Assembly: GCA_900472175.1 (NCBI GenBank) | Contig: UCHD01000002.1 | Location: 171,986 to 235,985 of the forward strand | DNA from: Hyphomicrobiales bacterium | GTDB lineage: Bacteria > Pseudomonadota > Alphaproteobacteria > Rhizobiales > Rhizobiaceae | Direction of reading: 5' to 3' | Length of the DNA stretch: 64,000 nt | Shown: positions 63,160 through 64,000 of the stretch, piece after piece | Numbering within the stretch: position 1 is the stretch's first letter | Layout: the number at the start of each line of letters is the position of its first letter | Position numbers and translations under genes: made by a program | Notes under the pieces: generated by a model | What the model was told of the DNA's origin: nothing | Databases searched by the model: none | The model's input: the letters and a program-made list of their open reading frames with translations, nothing else

Positions 63160-64000
63160 ATGATCAAGCAGCCCAACATTCTTTTCATCATGTCGGACGA
63201 CCATGCCGCCAGAGCGATCTCCGCCTATGGCTCGGGTCTGAACAGGACGCCCAATCTTGACCGTATCGCCGATGAAGGCATGCGGCTGGATAGATGCTAC
63301 GTAACCAATTCGATCTGCACGCCAAGCCGGGCGGCAATCCTGACGGGCACATATAACCACGTCAACCTGGTCACCACGCTCGATACCCATATCGACAACC
63401 GGCTGCCGAATGTCGCCAGGCATCTGAGCGCCGGCGGCTACCAGACTGCAATCTTCGGAAAATGGCATCTTGGCGAAGGCAAGGCCCATGAGCCAACCGG
63501 TTTCGACGCATGGTCGGTGCTGCCGGGTCAGGGCGAGTATTTTGATCCCGTCATGATCGACCGGACAGGGGCCCATGCGGAACAGGGCTATGCCACGGAT
63601 ATCATCACCGACAAATGCCTGGATTTTCTGAGCAAGCGTGACGCGGACCGCCCGTTCTTCCTAATGTGCCACCACAAGGCGCCGCACCGCAGCTTCGAGC
63701 CGCATCCGCGCCATCGTCATCTCTATGCCGACGGCAAGCTGCCGGTTCCGGAAACGTTTGGCGACGACTATTCAAACCGCGCCGCAGCGGCCGCCGCCGC
63801 CAAGATGCGTATCCGGTCGGACATGACCTACAAGGACCTGGGGCTCGTGCAGCCCGAGGGCGGTGACGAGGTCGGTGAACTTCTTCTGCCCGGTTGGTCG
63901 CAACGCAAGGTTCCGGGGATCGTCGACGGGCAGGAACTGCGTCTGATCGACGTCAACACCGGCGAAGCCTATGTCTTCACTGACGCCAACGCGCTCGATC
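63160..64000 (+). CDS. Sulfatase (type I, formylglycine-dependent), cut by window end
   Basis: The first 280 residues of an alkaline-phosphatase-superfamily sulfatase; the frame is open at the window end. 'NILFIMSDDHAARAISAYGS' supplies the metal-binding D13-D14, and 'CTPSRAAILTGTY' holds C53 in C-x-P-S-R, the signature converted to formylglycine. 'FGKWHLGEG' and 'FFLMCHHKAPHRSFEPHPRH' are further active-site blocks. No signal peptide is visible, so it is probably cytoplasmic and acts after import. Starts 58 bases after the binding-protein gene, in the same apparent operon. Likely hydrolyses a sulfate ester (choline sulfate or a carbohydrate sulfate are options). Confidence 0.9.
   Translation, partial: MIKQPNILFIMSDDHAARAISAYGSGLNRTPNLDRIADEGMRLDRCYVTNSICTPSRAAILTGTYNHVNLVTTLDTHIDNRLPNVARHLSAGGYQTAIFGKWHLGEGKAHEPTGFDAWSVLPGQGEYFDPVMIDRTGAHAEQGYATDIITDKCLDFLSKRDADRPFFLMCHHKAPHRSFEPHPRHRHLYADGKLPVPETFGDDYSNRAAAAAAAKMRIRSDMTYKDLGLVQPEGGDEVGELLLPGWSQRKVPGIVDGQELRLIDVNTGEAYVFTDANALD

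Overview
The window reads as a Rhizobiaceae-type alphaproteobacterium (Rhizobium/Agrobacterium/Sinorhizobium group). The reasons are an ExoF-like exopolysaccharide exporter, an eryDABC/eryEFG erythritol locus, class Ib ribonucleotide reductase with rhizobial-type sequence, RIME-like intergenic palindromes, many ribose-type ABC importers, and uniformly GC-rich codon use with ATGA gene overlaps. No tRNA, rRNA, CRISPR array, transposase or phage gene was seen.

Layout. (1) 1-10.4 kb, surface polysaccharide: a plus-strand set of two PLP sugar aminotransferases, a hexapeptide acyltransferase and a nucleotide-sugar epimerase faces a compact minus-strand operon, exoF-like > rmlA' > rmlC > rmlB' > rmlD > wzx. 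In that operon rmlA and rmlB survive only as shrunken, decayed open frames. A LuxR-type regulator is divergent to it. (2) 10.4-15.3 kb, nrdHIEF: its leader stacks DnaA-box-like sites, a promoter with an overlapping NrdR box, and a cobalamin riboswitch. (3) 15.3-21.4 kb: a small unknown protein, a membrane-anchored TPR protein, a large secreted SH3/Gly-rich protein and an SDR. (4) 21.4-24.8 kb: a second cobalamin riboswitch and btuFCD-like cobalamin import. (5) 25.0-38.2 kb, what looks like a complete D-apiose pathway: a GntR/FCD regulator, a RuBisCO-like protein (OiaX), a DUF1537 kinase (OiaK), ApnO, an ABC importer with a DUF2291 lipoprotein, ApsD and ApnL, interrupted by an inverted HD-GYP gene. 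(6) 38.3-48.5 kb, erythritol catabolism (eryDABC) diverging from its importer (DUF2291-eryEFG). (7) 48.7-52.8 kb: a second, coupled polyol-type operon (FGGY kinase, DeoR regulator, FAD dehydrogenase) of unknown substrate. (8) 53-59 kb: VirK-like protein, Prc protease, J-domain protein, LuxR-type regulator and Rnk-like protein. (9) 59.3-64 kb: a ROK regulator with a perfect 35-nt palindrome over its ribosome-binding site, a SsuCBA-type ABC importer and a sulfatase cut by the window end.

How they work together. Regions 5-7 and 9 are self-contained 'regulator + importer + enzymes' modules for plant- and soil-derived compounds (apiose from pectin, erythritol and another polyol, a sulfate ester or sulfonate). 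Both B12 riboswitches fit a cobalamin economy: B12 should shut off its own import and also the B12-independent reductase NrdEF. Start codons were moved inward from the longest open frame wherever a Shine-Dalgarno sequence, overlap or family alignment argued for it. All identifications rest on reading the sequence; no database search was run.
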